Origin: Candidatus Neomicrothrix sp. UBA672
Lineage (GTDB): Bacteria; Actinomycetota; Acidimicrobiia; Acidimicrobiales; MedAcidi-G1
NCBI GenBank assembly: GCA_002299135.1
Contig: DBNM01000122.1
Span: 1 to 55,277, forward strand
Length of the DNA stretch: 55,277 bases
Direction: 5' to 3'
Shown: positions 34,086-41,853 of the stretch, one piece after another
How positions within the stretch are numbered: position 1 is the first letter of the stretch
How the letters are laid out: every line of letters begins with the position of its first letter
The notes under the pieces: model-generated
Database searches by the model: none
What the model was told of the DNA's origin: nothing
What the model saw: only the letters and a program-made list of their open reading frames with translations
Translations under genes and position numbers: made by a program

Positions 34086-34089
34086 TTTT

Positions 34090-35364
34090 TTAAATAGAGA
34101 TTTTGTCAAGAATGAGTGGTGAAACATCTGGTGCTGTGTCTGATATTTCGATTGCTCCTTCTAAAGCGTCGATAGCGGGACTAAAACATTTTTCTGTGTC
34201 GCCGTGAAGTTCTAGTACGGGTTCCCCTTCGTTTATGTAAGCACCTGGTTTAGCCATGCAAATTATTCCGGCAGTGGGACTTACTGGGTCTTCTTTTTTA
34301 GCTCGACCTGCGCCTAAGCGCCAAGCAGCCACACCTACTGAACGGCAGTCCAACTTACTTAAGTAACCAGTAGATGAAGCGTTAATAGTTTTTTTGTACT
34401 CTGCTATTGGAAGATCTTTTGATAAGTCGCCTCCTTGAGCTGAAACCATTTTTTCAAAAATTTCCCTTGGTTTTCCAGATGCAAGCACCTCACTGGGATT
34501 TAAATCTACGTTAGAGAGATCCAACATTTCTTGAGCTAAAGCCAGAGTGATTTCAATAAGATCTTTTGGTCCTTTTCCCTCTAGAACGTCAAGTGATTCT
34601 GAAACTTCTAAAGCGTTACCTACGTTATTTCCTAAGACGGTTTCCATCGAAGTAATTAAAGCAACGGTTTTGACCCCTGAATTTTCGCCAAGCTCAACCA
34701 TTGTTTTGGCTAATGTACGTGCTTGGTCAAAATCAACCATAAAAGCTCCTAATCCGGTTTTTACATCTAAGACGAGTGCTTCAGTGCCTTCTGCAATTTT
34801 TTTGGACATTATCGAGCTTGCGATAAGGGGGATTGAATCGACTGTATGGGTGACGTCTCTTAGAGCGTAAAGGCGTCTGTCTGCGGGATTAATATTTTCA
34901 TTTGCTGCGGCGATAATTCCGCCAATTTCACTTAGTTGCGCGAGCATCTTTTTTTCACTAAGAGAAGCAGTCCAACCTGGAATAGATTCCATTTTGTCTA
35001 GAGTTCCACCGCTATGGCCTAACCCTCGGCCAGAAAGTTGGGGAACCGCTAAACCACAACTTGCGATTAAAGGAACGAGGATGAGGGAAACTTTGTCGCC
35101 TACACCGCCAGTTGAGTGTTTATCAACAGTTTTTTTGCCTACGCCGCTTAGATCTAAAGTAATGCCTGAATTGACCATTGCTTTAGTCCAATGTGCCAAT
35201 TCTTCAGGTTCCATTCCATTGAAGAAGATTGACATTGCTAACGCTGCTGCTTGTTCGTCAGGTATGAGTTCACTTCCAGAAAAATTCTCTATAAACCAGT
35301 CGATTTGTTCTTTACTTAGAGTTCCACCGTCTCTTTTGGTTTGAATAATTCCGAGTGCGTCCAT
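34090..35364 (-). CDS. deoA: Thymidine phosphorylase
   Basis: DeoA converts thymidine and deoxyuridine with phosphate to the base and deoxyribose 1-phosphate. The 424-residue protein has the signature VDKHSTGGVGDKVSL (80-94), the phosphate-binding core, then QLSGRGLGHSGGTLDKMESIPGW, LDVKTGLGAFM and the C-terminal pyrimidine phosphorylase domain (GIICMAKPGAYINEGEPVLEL). The start ATG shares a base with the cytidine deaminase stop (TAATG). It converges on the truncated aldehyde dehydrogenase with a 4-bp gap. Its product feeds the phosphomutase and DeoC encoded on the other strand. Confidence 0.95.
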   Translation of the reverse strand: MDALGIIQTKRDGGTLSKEQIDWFIENFSGSELIPDEQAAALAMSIFFNGMEPEELAHWTKAMVNSGITLDLSGVGKKTVDKHSTGGVGDKVSLILVPLIASCGLAVPQLSGRGLGHSGGTLDKMESIPGWTASLSEKKMLAQLSEIGGIIAAANENINPADRRLYALRDVTHTVDSIPLIASSIMSKKIAEGTEALVLDVKTGLGAFMVDFDQARTLAKTMVELGENSGVKTVALITSMETVLGNNVGNALEVSESLDVLEGKGPKDLIEITLALAQEMLDLSNVDLNPSEVLASGKPREIFEKMVSAQGGDLSKDLPIAEYKKTINASSTGYLSKLDCRSVGVAAWRLGAGRAKKEDPVSPTAGIICMAKPGAYINEGEPVLELHGDTEKCFSPAIDALEGAIEISDTAPDVSPLILDKISI

Positions 35365-35780
35365 TAAGGATTGGTCCTGTCTCGCTCATTTAGGTCATCG
35401 ACTGTAAAAGGATCTGAAAGCAGTTCAACTATCGATTTAGGTCCACCAGGCCCATCAACGATTAATTCTTTCCCTCCTGCTTCTATGAGTATCTGACGAC
35501 AACGACCACATGGTGCTAGTGCTTCTCCTTCGGGGTTAGAAGCTACAGCTGCGATTAATCTGCCTGCTTTTCTTCTATGCAAGTCGCTTATCATGCCGCA
35601 TTCAGCACAAAGAGTTAGACCAATGGAAGCGTTTTCGACGTTGCATCCTGTTACGATCTCGCCACTATCTGTCAGCCCAGCTGCACCAACAGGAAAATTC
35701 GAGTACGGGGCGTAAGCCATTGTTGCAGCTTCTTGTGCTTTTATGCGTAGGTTTTCCCAGTCAATTTTGTTACTTTCCAT
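35364..35780 (-). CDS. cdd: Cytidine deaminase
   Basis: Cdd deaminates cytidine and deoxycytidine to uridine and deoxyuridine. I chose ATG 35780, with AGGA seven bases upstream, over a longer in-frame start. The 138-residue protein shows the zinc site: Cys58-Ala-Glu60 in LCAECG, where Glu60 is the proton shuttle, and Cys91-x2-Cys94 in PCGRC. The three cysteine ligands mark the small tetrameric type. NVENASIG also contacts the ribose. Its deoxyuridine product is the substrate of DeoA, with which it is coupled. Confidence 0.94.
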   Translation of the reverse strand: MESNKIDWENLRIKAQEAATMAYAPYSNFPVGAAGLTDSGEIVTGCNVENASIGLTLCAECGMISDLHRRKAGRLIAAVASNPEGEALAPCGRCRQILIEAGGKELIVDGPGGPKSIVELLSDPFTVDDLNERDRTNP

Positions 35781-35834
35781 TAAATCATCCTGCCAGAAGG
35801 ATGGATAAAGCACACACGAAGGGGTGCAAACCTT

Positions 35835-36734
35835 CTAATTTTTGGAGAGAGTTATATCGAAACGTGACATGGTTGTCGAAGCAATCAATAAAACCCACAC
35901 AGCGCAAGCACCTAATAAGTGAGCGGTTACGACTGCGCTGGAGCTAACTTCGGTGAAAACATGAACTGCTCCCAGTAATACGTTCATTCCATATGCAAAT
36001 GCAGCAAAATGGATTAGCAGTTGTTCGTTTTTTGGGCGTTGACGTTTCTTAGCGTTAGAAATCAAATATGCAATATAAATAATCCCTATTCCCGCTGCAA
36101 GTCTATGGAGATAATGAACAAATGTGTAGTGGTCTGAGATGTCAGGTTTTAACTGATTGTTCAAAAGAGGCCATCCGGAAAAATACCTGTTATGAACATA
36201 GGCACCAAGTAAAAGTAGCGCATATGAACCAAAAGCTCCCAAAGCTAGAAGTCGACTCCAATCTCTGCTACCGGTTGCTTCTAAATTTTCATTTCTATTT
36301 GTTGACACCAAGATCACAACTACCGTCAATAGGGCTATGACCACCATTGAGATTGCTAGGTGTATAGCCACGAGATCGGAGTCTAAATCTGCTTTGACGA
36401 CACCTCTGCCAATCAGTGCTTGAACTACTACTGCTACGACTGCAGCTACTGAAAGTCTTCTGGCGGTTAGGTTGTTACGAAGATTTTTCCTGATGCTTAT
36501 CGCCGTTAACAAAATCAGGATCCCTACAATCGCTGCTACCCATCTGTGTAACCATTCGATAAGCATGTGGTACTCGCCTCGGGGAAGCAGACCTCCTAAT
36601 AGGCCATTTTCACATAACGGCCATCTGTCAGAACATCCGTACCCACTGCCACTGCCACGGGTAAAGCCTCCGATGCCTATCAAAATAAAAGTTACTAAGA
36701 GAGAGATTCGTGCTAGACGGTTTGTGGTGTTCAC
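35835..36734 (-). CDS. ctaA: Heme A synthase (CtaA/COX15)
   Basis: This membrane enzyme oxidises the C8 methyl of heme O to a formyl group to give heme A for aa3-type cytochrome oxidase. The 299-residue protein has about eight membrane helices, the N-terminal loop GGFTRGSGSGYGCSDRWPLC with a conserved cysteine pair, and recurring heme-binding histidines in EWLHRWVAA, AIHLAISM, VHYLHRLAAG and TAHLLG. The start is GTG 36734. It points to aerobic respiration. The related genes ctaB and the oxidase subunits are not in the window. It lies 54 bp downstream of nothing obvious and starts a minus-strand gene upstream of cdd. Confidence 0.92.
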   Translation of the reverse strand: MNTTNRLARISLLVTFILIGIGGFTRGSGSGYGCSDRWPLCENGLLGGLLPRGEYHMLIEWLHRWVAAIVGILILLTAISIRKNLRNNLTARRLSVAAVVAVVVQALIGRGVVKADLDSDLVAIHLAISMVVIALLTVVVILVSTNRNENLEATGSRDWSRLLALGAFGSYALLLLGAYVHNRYFSGWPLLNNQLKPDISDHYTFVHYLHRLAAGIGIIYIAYLISNAKKRQRPKNEQLLIHFAAFAYGMNVLLGAVHVFTEVSSSAVVTAHLLGACAVWVLLIASTTMSRFDITLSKN

Positions 36735-36792
36735 GTTTTGAGGTTACGAGCATCTTGCATCTTGACAACTGTAATATTTGGCACGGCGTGAT

Positions 36793-38715
36793 TTAAGGTT
36801 CGATAATTGGCCAAAATAGAGGAAAGTTTGTAAGTGTTTCCCATAATTTCAGCATTTTATCGGTATCGCCTTGGACTTCTATCCTCGCATCTTCGATTGC
36901 TTGAGGGAGGGAGTATTCTGTTGCAATTAGTTCTTCGAGAACGTTTCGCGAAGAACTAATTGATACGTCTGAATCTTCTGAGGAAGGTCCGATTTTAGAA
37001 TGAAGTGTGCCATTTGATAATTCAAGGCGTGCTGTTTCGTCTGTGTCAGTAAAGGACCAGTTGACAAACATTGGGCTTAGTTCTACTGCACTTTTACCGT
37101 CTACTTTTACAGCAAGAAAATCAAATATCTGTCCCAGTGTCATACCTTTTGCGACTTCCAGTCGTGGGCGTTGGATAACAGGTACATCGATACTCCCGTT
37201 TCTTAGTTCTTGAGCTCCTGTTAGGTAGATGTCACGCCAAGGTCCGGATTCTGCTTGATAAGCAAGCTGTTCGAAAGCATCTGCTTGTAATAGTCGGGCA
37301 TCATCGTTTTGAGGATCTGTAAAGACTGCATGTCTTAATACTTCAGCTACCCATTTATAGTCACCTGCTTCAAAAGCATTTTTTGCTTTTTCTATCAGTT
37401 CTTCAATTCCGCCCATGAAATCGACATACCTTTTTCCTGCTTCCGTAGGTGTATAAGGATCAAGACTGGAGGGATGCCCATCGTAAAATCCTATGTATCT
37501 TTGATAAACGGCTCTTACATTGTGGCTAACTGTTCCATAATAACCATGACACATGTAGTCATCCCAGAGTCCTGGAGGTAGATCAACCTGTGCGGCAATT
37601 TCATTTGGTGTGTAGCCGAGATTGGCTAGGCGCATAGCTTGATCATGCAACCACCTGTATAAGTCTCTCTGACGTGTTAGGTATCCTTTTACAGCATCTT
37701 GTCCCCAATGGGGCCAACCATGGCTAGCGAAAACTATTTCAGATGAATCCCCCCAACGGTCAAGAGCCTCATCTATGTATCTGCTCCATTGAAGTGAATC
37801 TCTTACAAGCGCACCTCTAAGAGTCAGAACATTGTGCATAGTGCCTGAACAATTTTCAGCCATGCACAAAGCTTTGTATTCAGGGAAAAAGAAATGCATT
37901 TCAGCTGGTGCTTCAGAGTCAGGGGTTAGTTGAAATTCTATTTTTACTCCATCAAGAATAAGTTCTTGCCCTGTTTCAGTTATGTCGATTGTTGGAGGTA
38001 CTAAAGCTGAAGAACCAGTAGGGATACCTTTACCTAGTCCTTGATCAACATGGCCTTTTTCATTCCAAGGTAAGAGCATTCCAAATTGATAAGTTGCGCG
38101 TCGTCCCATAACAGGCGCTGCTATTACGTTTTCTGCAACTGCTTCGCGTAGGAAGCCTTCAGGTGCAACGATCGGGATGTTTTCATCTTCAATTCGAGAC
38201 CTTTCGATCATTCCAAGGATGCCACCGTAGTGATCCAGATGAGAATGGGTATAGATGACAGCGCTTATTTCACGAAACCCCAGATGTTCAGTGACAAGTT
38301 CATAAGCGGCAGCTGCCGTTTCAGCTGTAGTTAAAGGATCGATTACGATCCACCCAGTTTTTCCTCGAATAAAAGTAGCGTTTGATGTGTCAAAGCCGCG
38401 AACTTGATAGAAATCTTCGCAAATTTCATAAAGACCATGCTGAGCATTCAAACCAGCTTGACGCCATAAAGAAGGATTGACGGTTTCTGGAGATTCTCCT
38501 ATAACAAAATCGGACTTAGAAAGATCCCATGAGATGGGTTGCCAAGCATTTGGCTCATGCTTTTCAATAATTGGGTTAGTTCGAGTTGCTATGAAGCCTT
38601 TAGCAACATTGGCGGCATCTGTTCCATCATCCGAAGGAAGGGTATTTTTGAAAGCCTTGTTTTCTCTTTTGGTAAATTCAGTTGCTTGTTTAGGCTGTCG
38701 GGATTCGTTTTCCAT
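36793..38715 (-). CDS. Alkylsulfatase (SdsA1/BDS1-type metallo-beta-lactamase fold)
   Basis: This enzyme hydrolyses primary or secondary alkyl sulfates to alcohol and sulfate. I start it at ATG 38715, one base after the TAG of the upstream acyl-CoA dehydrogenase; GTG 38742 is an alternative that would overlap it. The 640-residue protein has the binuclear zinc motif THSHLDHYGG (157-162 core), MAENCSGTMHNVLTLRGALVRD, FASHGWPHWG, an alpha-helical dimerisation region, and a C-terminal SCP2-like domain (about 515-635). No signal peptide is evident, so it is predicted cytoplasmic, unlike secreted SdsA1. Substrates could be sulfated lipids or detergents from algae or pollution. Confidence 0.9.
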   Translation of the reverse strand: MENESRQPKQATEFTKRENKAFKNTLPSDDGTDAANVAKGFIATRTNPIIEKHEPNAWQPISWDLSKSDFVIGESPETVNPSLWRQAGLNAQHGLYEICEDFYQVRGFDTSNATFIRGKTGWIVIDPLTTAETAAAAYELVTEHLGFREISAVIYTHSHLDHYGGILGMIERSRIEDENIPIVAPEGFLREAVAENVIAAPVMGRRATYQFGMLLPWNEKGHVDQGLGKGIPTGSSALVPPTIDITETGQELILDGVKIEFQLTPDSEAPAEMHFFFPEYKALCMAENCSGTMHNVLTLRGALVRDSLQWSRYIDEALDRWGDSSEIVFASHGWPHWGQDAVKGYLTRQRDLYRWLHDQAMRLANLGYTPNEIAAQVDLPPGLWDDYMCHGYYGTVSHNVRAVYQRYIGFYDGHPSSLDPYTPTEAGKRYVDFMGGIEELIEKAKNAFEAGDYKWVAEVLRHAVFTDPQNDDARLLQADAFEQLAYQAESGPWRDIYLTGAQELRNGSIDVPVIQRPRLEVAKGMTLGQIFDFLAVKVDGKSAVELSPMFVNWSFTDTDETARLELSNGTLHSKIGPSSEDSDVSISSSRNVLEELIATEYSLPQAIEDARIEVQGDTDKMLKLWETLTNFPLFWPIIEP

Positions 38716-38716
38716 T

Positions 38717-40042
38717 CTAAGGTCCGGAAGATATTCCTTCACCTACTGGTGTGTAAACACTTTTTTCTATTTCTTCGTCGCCATATCTAGCAAGTTCAAA
38801 TCGTCCAACGACGAAGTGGTGAACTTCATCCGGTCCATCCGCAAGACGTAAAGTTCTTTGACCTGTGTACATGCCAGCTAAAGGCGTCCATTGCGAAATA
38901 CCAGTAGCACCGTGAACCTGAATTGCCTCGTCAATAATATTGCAAACTTTTTCGGGAACCATTGCTTTCACAGCACTAACCCAAACACGTGCCTCAGCAT
39001 TTCCCATAGTGTCCATAGCTTTCGCGGCCCTTAGTACCATTAGGCGACATGCTTCAATTTCGATTCTTGCACGTGATATTAGTTCAACATTTTTCCCTAA
39101 TTGAGCGATTTTCTTCCCGAATGCTTCTCTCGATAGTCCTCTAGTGGCCATTAATTCTAGAGCTTTTTCTGCAGCGCCTATGGATCTCATACAATGGTGT
39201 ATACGTCCAGGCCCTAGCCTCAACTGAGAGATTTCGAAGCCCCGTCCCTCTCCTAGGAGCATGTTTTCTTTAGGCACTCTTACATTGTCAAGATGGATAT
39301 GCATGTGTCCGTGTGGAGCGTCATCTTGTCCGAAAACATGCATAGGTCCGATTATGTTCACTCCCGGTGTGTCCATGGGGACCAGAATTTGTGATTGTCG
39401 CCTATGCGGAGGTCCATCTGGATTTGTTTGGACCATACAAATCATTATTTTGCAGCGAGGATCCCCAGCGCCAGAGATGTAATACTTCTCCCCGTTTATC
39501 AGCCATTCGTCACCGTCTAAGACTGCTTGGGTAGCTATATTTTTTGCGTCTGAGGAAGCAAGACCAGGCTCGGTCATTCCAAAACAAGATCTGATTTCAC
39601 CATTTAATAGAGGTTTGAGCCACATTTCTTTTTGTTCAGGTGTACCCACGCGTTCTAGGACTTCCATGTTTCCCGTATCAGGGGCACTGCAATTGAGTGA
39701 TTCAGAAGCTAAGGGGTTTCGTCCTAGTTCAGCTGCTATATATGCATAATCTAAATTTGAAAGCCCTTGCCCGGTTTCATCATCCGGTAAGAAAAAATTC
39801 CATAAGCCATTAGAACGCGCCTTATTTTTAACACCTTCTAAAAGTTCTAGTTGATCATCGGTGAAGGACCAGCGGTCTTCGCGATCCTCCCCAAGTTCAT
39901 AGAATTGTTCCGTTATTGGTTCGACTTCCTCTGCAATAAATTTCTTAACTGCCTCATAAAGGGGTCGTGCTGTTTCAGACATTGCAAGATTTAATGAGTC
40001 ATCACTTGGATCATCTACGTGCATTCCGGGACCAATAGTCAT
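38717..40042 (-). CDS. Acyl-CoA dehydrogenase (ACAD10/11-like)
   Basis: This 441-residue flavoprotein catalyses alpha,beta-dehydrogenation of an acyl-CoA. The FAD-contact blocks CFGMTEPGLASSDAKNIATQAVLDGDEWLINGEKYYISGAG and RLGPGRIHHCMRSIGAAEKAL, and the C-terminal IDEAIQVHGATGISQWTPLAGMYTGQRTLRLADGPDEVHH are characteristic. The late DGPDEVHH and the overall length fit the ACAD10/11 group used for branched or hydroxylated acyl chains in actinobacteria. It is transcribed just before the alkylsulfatase with a 1-bp gap, so the pair may process alkyl-derived chains. The chain-length preference is not readable. Confidence 0.9.
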   Translation of the reverse strand: MTIGPGMHVDDPSDDSLNLAMSETARPLYEAVKKFIAEEVEPITEQFYELGEDREDRWSFTDDQLELLEGVKNKARSNGLWNFFLPDDETGQGLSNLDYAYIAAELGRNPLASESLNCSAPDTGNMEVLERVGTPEQKEMWLKPLLNGEIRSCFGMTEPGLASSDAKNIATQAVLDGDEWLINGEKYYISGAGDPRCKIMICMVQTNPDGPPHRRQSQILVPMDTPGVNIIGPMHVFGQDDAPHGHMHIHLDNVRVPKENMLLGEGRGFEISQLRLGPGRIHHCMRSIGAAEKALELMATRGLSREAFGKKIAQLGKNVELISRARIEIEACRLMVLRAAKAMDTMGNAEARVWVSAVKAMVPEKVCNIIDEAIQVHGATGISQWTPLAGMYTGQRTLRLADGPDEVHHFVVGRFELARYGDEEIEKSVYTPVGEGISSGP

Positions 40043-40158
40043 TTTTTATCTCTTTTCTTAATGGAAATGTTTTAAGAGTTGTTGGAATGTCTAGCAGAAG
40101 TTATCCAATTTTGCGATTTTAAAGCCAAGTAATATAGATCAATAGATGGCTTATATAC

Positions 40159-40183
40159 GTGTTACACAGAATATGTGTTACAC
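40159..40183. promoter_or_regulatory. Paired palindromic operator-like sites before the VapB-type antitoxin
   Basis: The perfect 9-bp palindrome GTGTTACAC occurs twice, at 40159-40167 and 40175-40183, with start points 16 bp apart, and the second ends seven bases before the antitoxin ATG at 40190. The arrangement suits binding of a dimeric antitoxin or antitoxin-toxin complex, as in autoregulated toxin-antitoxin operons. TATATA at 40152-40157 may be part of the promoter. Confidence 0.55.
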
Positions 40184-40189
40184 TTAGAT

Positions 40190-40378
40190 ATGGCCAATTT
40201 AACACTAGCGATTGACGAGGACTTGCTTCGTCGAGCTAGAGTCCGTGCTGCGGAGCAGGGCACGTCAGTAAATGCGGTCGTTAGACAATTGATTGAGGGT
40301 TATTCTTCTTCAGATCGTGCGGAAAATGCTCGTAAACGACTGGTCGCACTTTCCATAACATCTGCTGCTTCCTCATGA
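40190..40378 (+). CDS. VapB-like ribbon-helix-helix antitoxin
   Basis: The 62-residue protein begins MANLTLAIDEDLLRRARVRAAEQGTSVNAVVRQLIEGY, the ribbon-helix-helix pattern of a beta strand followed by two helices that is typical of VapB antitoxins; the C-terminal tail would block the toxin. I prefer ATG 40190 to the in-frame GTG 40175 because the latter lies within the second palindrome of the presumed operator and the RHH strand begins straight after the ATG. No clear ribosome binding site is visible for either. The PIN-domain gene follows by 21 bp. Confidence 0.75.
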   Translation: MANLTLAIDEDLLRRARVRAAEQGTSVNAVVRQLIEGYSSSDRAENARKRLVALSITSAASS

Positions 40379-40399
40379 ACGTTCTAAAAGTCAAGATTT

Positions 40400-40846
40400 G
40401 TGCTTAATAGGGTTTTTATTGACGCTTCAGTTCTGCTCAAGCTTTTTGATGACAACACACCCTCAGAACAAGCTGCCGCTAGAAACTTAATTGGTGATGT
40501 AGAGAATGCGACCCTTGTTACTTCAGCTTTGTCAATGGCAGATTTTTATGAAGAAGTAACCACTAAATTTAGTCGAAACCTCGAAGCGGTAACGGCCAGG
40601 CAAGCTTTAAATGATTTGACAGAACTGACTATTGTACAAATTGATTCAGATTTAGTTTTGGCGGCCACAGAAACGCAAACAGTTTTGAATATCGAAATGC
40701 GAGAAGCTATAACGATTGAAGCAGCGGTTACCTCTGGATGCGATTTTATAGTTACTGAAGTTCTTGACCAAAGACACACACTCAAAGGAATACATATAAG
40801 AAGTCTTGAAGAGATGATGAACGATAAGGAGAATCAAAATGATTGA
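40400..40846 (+). CDS. PIN-domain VapC-like ribonuclease toxin
   Basis: This 148-residue protein has the PIN pattern: VFIDASVLLKLFD at the N-terminus with the first acidic metal ligand Asp8, an internal acidic residue in SMADFYEEV, EREAITIEAA-like acidic segment (MREAITIEAAVTSGCDF), and the terminal IVTEVLDQRH where most PIN proteins read ILTEDL-x-x-G. The acidic cluster would bind Mg2+ and cleave RNA, often tRNA. The start is GTG 40400. It overlaps the next gene, an alpha/beta hydrolase, by 8 bp. VapBC assignment rests on gene pairing. Confidence 0.75.
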   Translation: MLNRVFIDASVLLKLFDDNTPSEQAAARNLIGDVENATLVTSALSMADFYEEVTTKFSRNLEAVTARQALNDLTELTIVQIDSDLVLAATETQTVLNIEMREAITIEAAVTSGCDFIVTEVLDQRHTLKGIHIRSLEEMMNDKENQND

Positions 40847-41828
40847 AATCGAAGGTTTGAAACAGTATGAGATTGATATTCGTGGCGTAAATATCCATAT
40901 TGCTGAAGCGGGAGAAGGCCCTATGGTTCTTTTCGTTCACGGTTTTCCTGAGTCATGGTATTCATGGAGGCATCAGATAGCTGCTATTTCGGCTGCTGGT
41001 TATCGAGCTGTTGCAATGGACGTTCGAGGATATGGGTCTTCTTACGCTCCGAAAGCAATTAATGAATACCGACTTGTCTGTTTAGCTGGAGATTGCGTAG
41101 GAGTTGTCCAAACTCTAGGCGAAGACACTTCTTTAATTGTCGGACATGATTGGGGTTCTCCTATAGCTTCAGCTGCTGCATCTTTTAGGCCGGATATTTT
41201 CAAAGGAATAGCTCTACTTTCTGTTCCATACACACCGCGGAGTGACGGAAGGCCTTCTGATTTTTTTAGATCTTTAGGAGGGCAGGAAGAATTTTATATT
41301 GAGTATTTTCAAGAACCAGGAAGGGCAGAAGCAGAGATCTCTCAAAATCCTTCCAAATGGCTTGAGGGTTTTTATTTCACTGCTTCTGGAGATGCTCCTG
41401 CATTAATGGATGATGAAGGTTCAATGGGTTTTGTTTCTCCAAGCGGTGAACTTAAAGATCGTTTCAAGTTTCCAGAAGAGCCTCTTCCATGGTTCACTGC
41501 AGATGATTTAGATTTCTATACCAAGCAATTTGAAAAGTCAGGTTTTACAGGTCCTCTGAATCGGTACAGGTGCGTTGACCTTGATTGGGATGACCTGAGA
41601 ATGCATCACGAGGCACCGCTGATACAACCTTCACTATTTATTGGTGGGGAAAAAGACGGCCCAACAATTTTGGGGGCTGGAAGCATTTCACGTTTTCCAG
41701 ATACTCTTCCTAATTTGATAAATTCCGTTATTTTGCCAAATGTAGGACATTGGATTCAACAAGAGGATCCTGATTCAACTAACTCACTTTTATTAGATTT
41801 TTTTCAAACTTTCAATCTTGGACAATAA
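40839..41828 (+). CDS. Alpha/beta hydrolase, epoxide hydrolase type
   Basis: This 329-residue protein has the oxyanion motif HGFPESWYSWRHQ (34-46), the nucleophile elbow GHDWGSP with Asp104, and the catalytic His304 in NVGHWIQQE. An aspartate nucleophile, the HGFP motif and the cap-domain segment FYTKQFEKSGFTGPLNRYR with candidate ring-opening tyrosines identify it as an epoxide hydrolase relative rather than an esterase; a dehalogenase is the alternative. It overlaps the toxin gene by 8 bp on the same strand, which may simply reflect compaction. The start ATG 40839 follows AAGGAGAATCAAA, a good ribosome binding site. Confidence 0.85.
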   Translation: MIEIEGLKQYEIDIRGVNIHIAEAGEGPMVLFVHGFPESWYSWRHQIAAISAAGYRAVAMDVRGYGSSYAPKAINEYRLVCLAGDCVGVVQTLGEDTSLIVGHDWGSPIASAAASFRPDIFKGIALLSVPYTPRSDGRPSDFFRSLGGQEEFYIEYFQEPGRAEAEISQNPSKWLEGFYFTASGDAPALMDDEGSMGFVSPSGELKDRFKFPEEPLPWFTADDLDFYTKQFEKSGFTGPLNRYRCVDLDWDDLRMHHEAPLIQPSLFIGGEKDGPTILGAGSISRFPDTLPNLINSVILPNVGHWIQQEDPDSTNSLLLDFFQTFNLGQ

Positions 41829-41853
41829 AAACGATGAGGTCTAAGGTTTTCTT

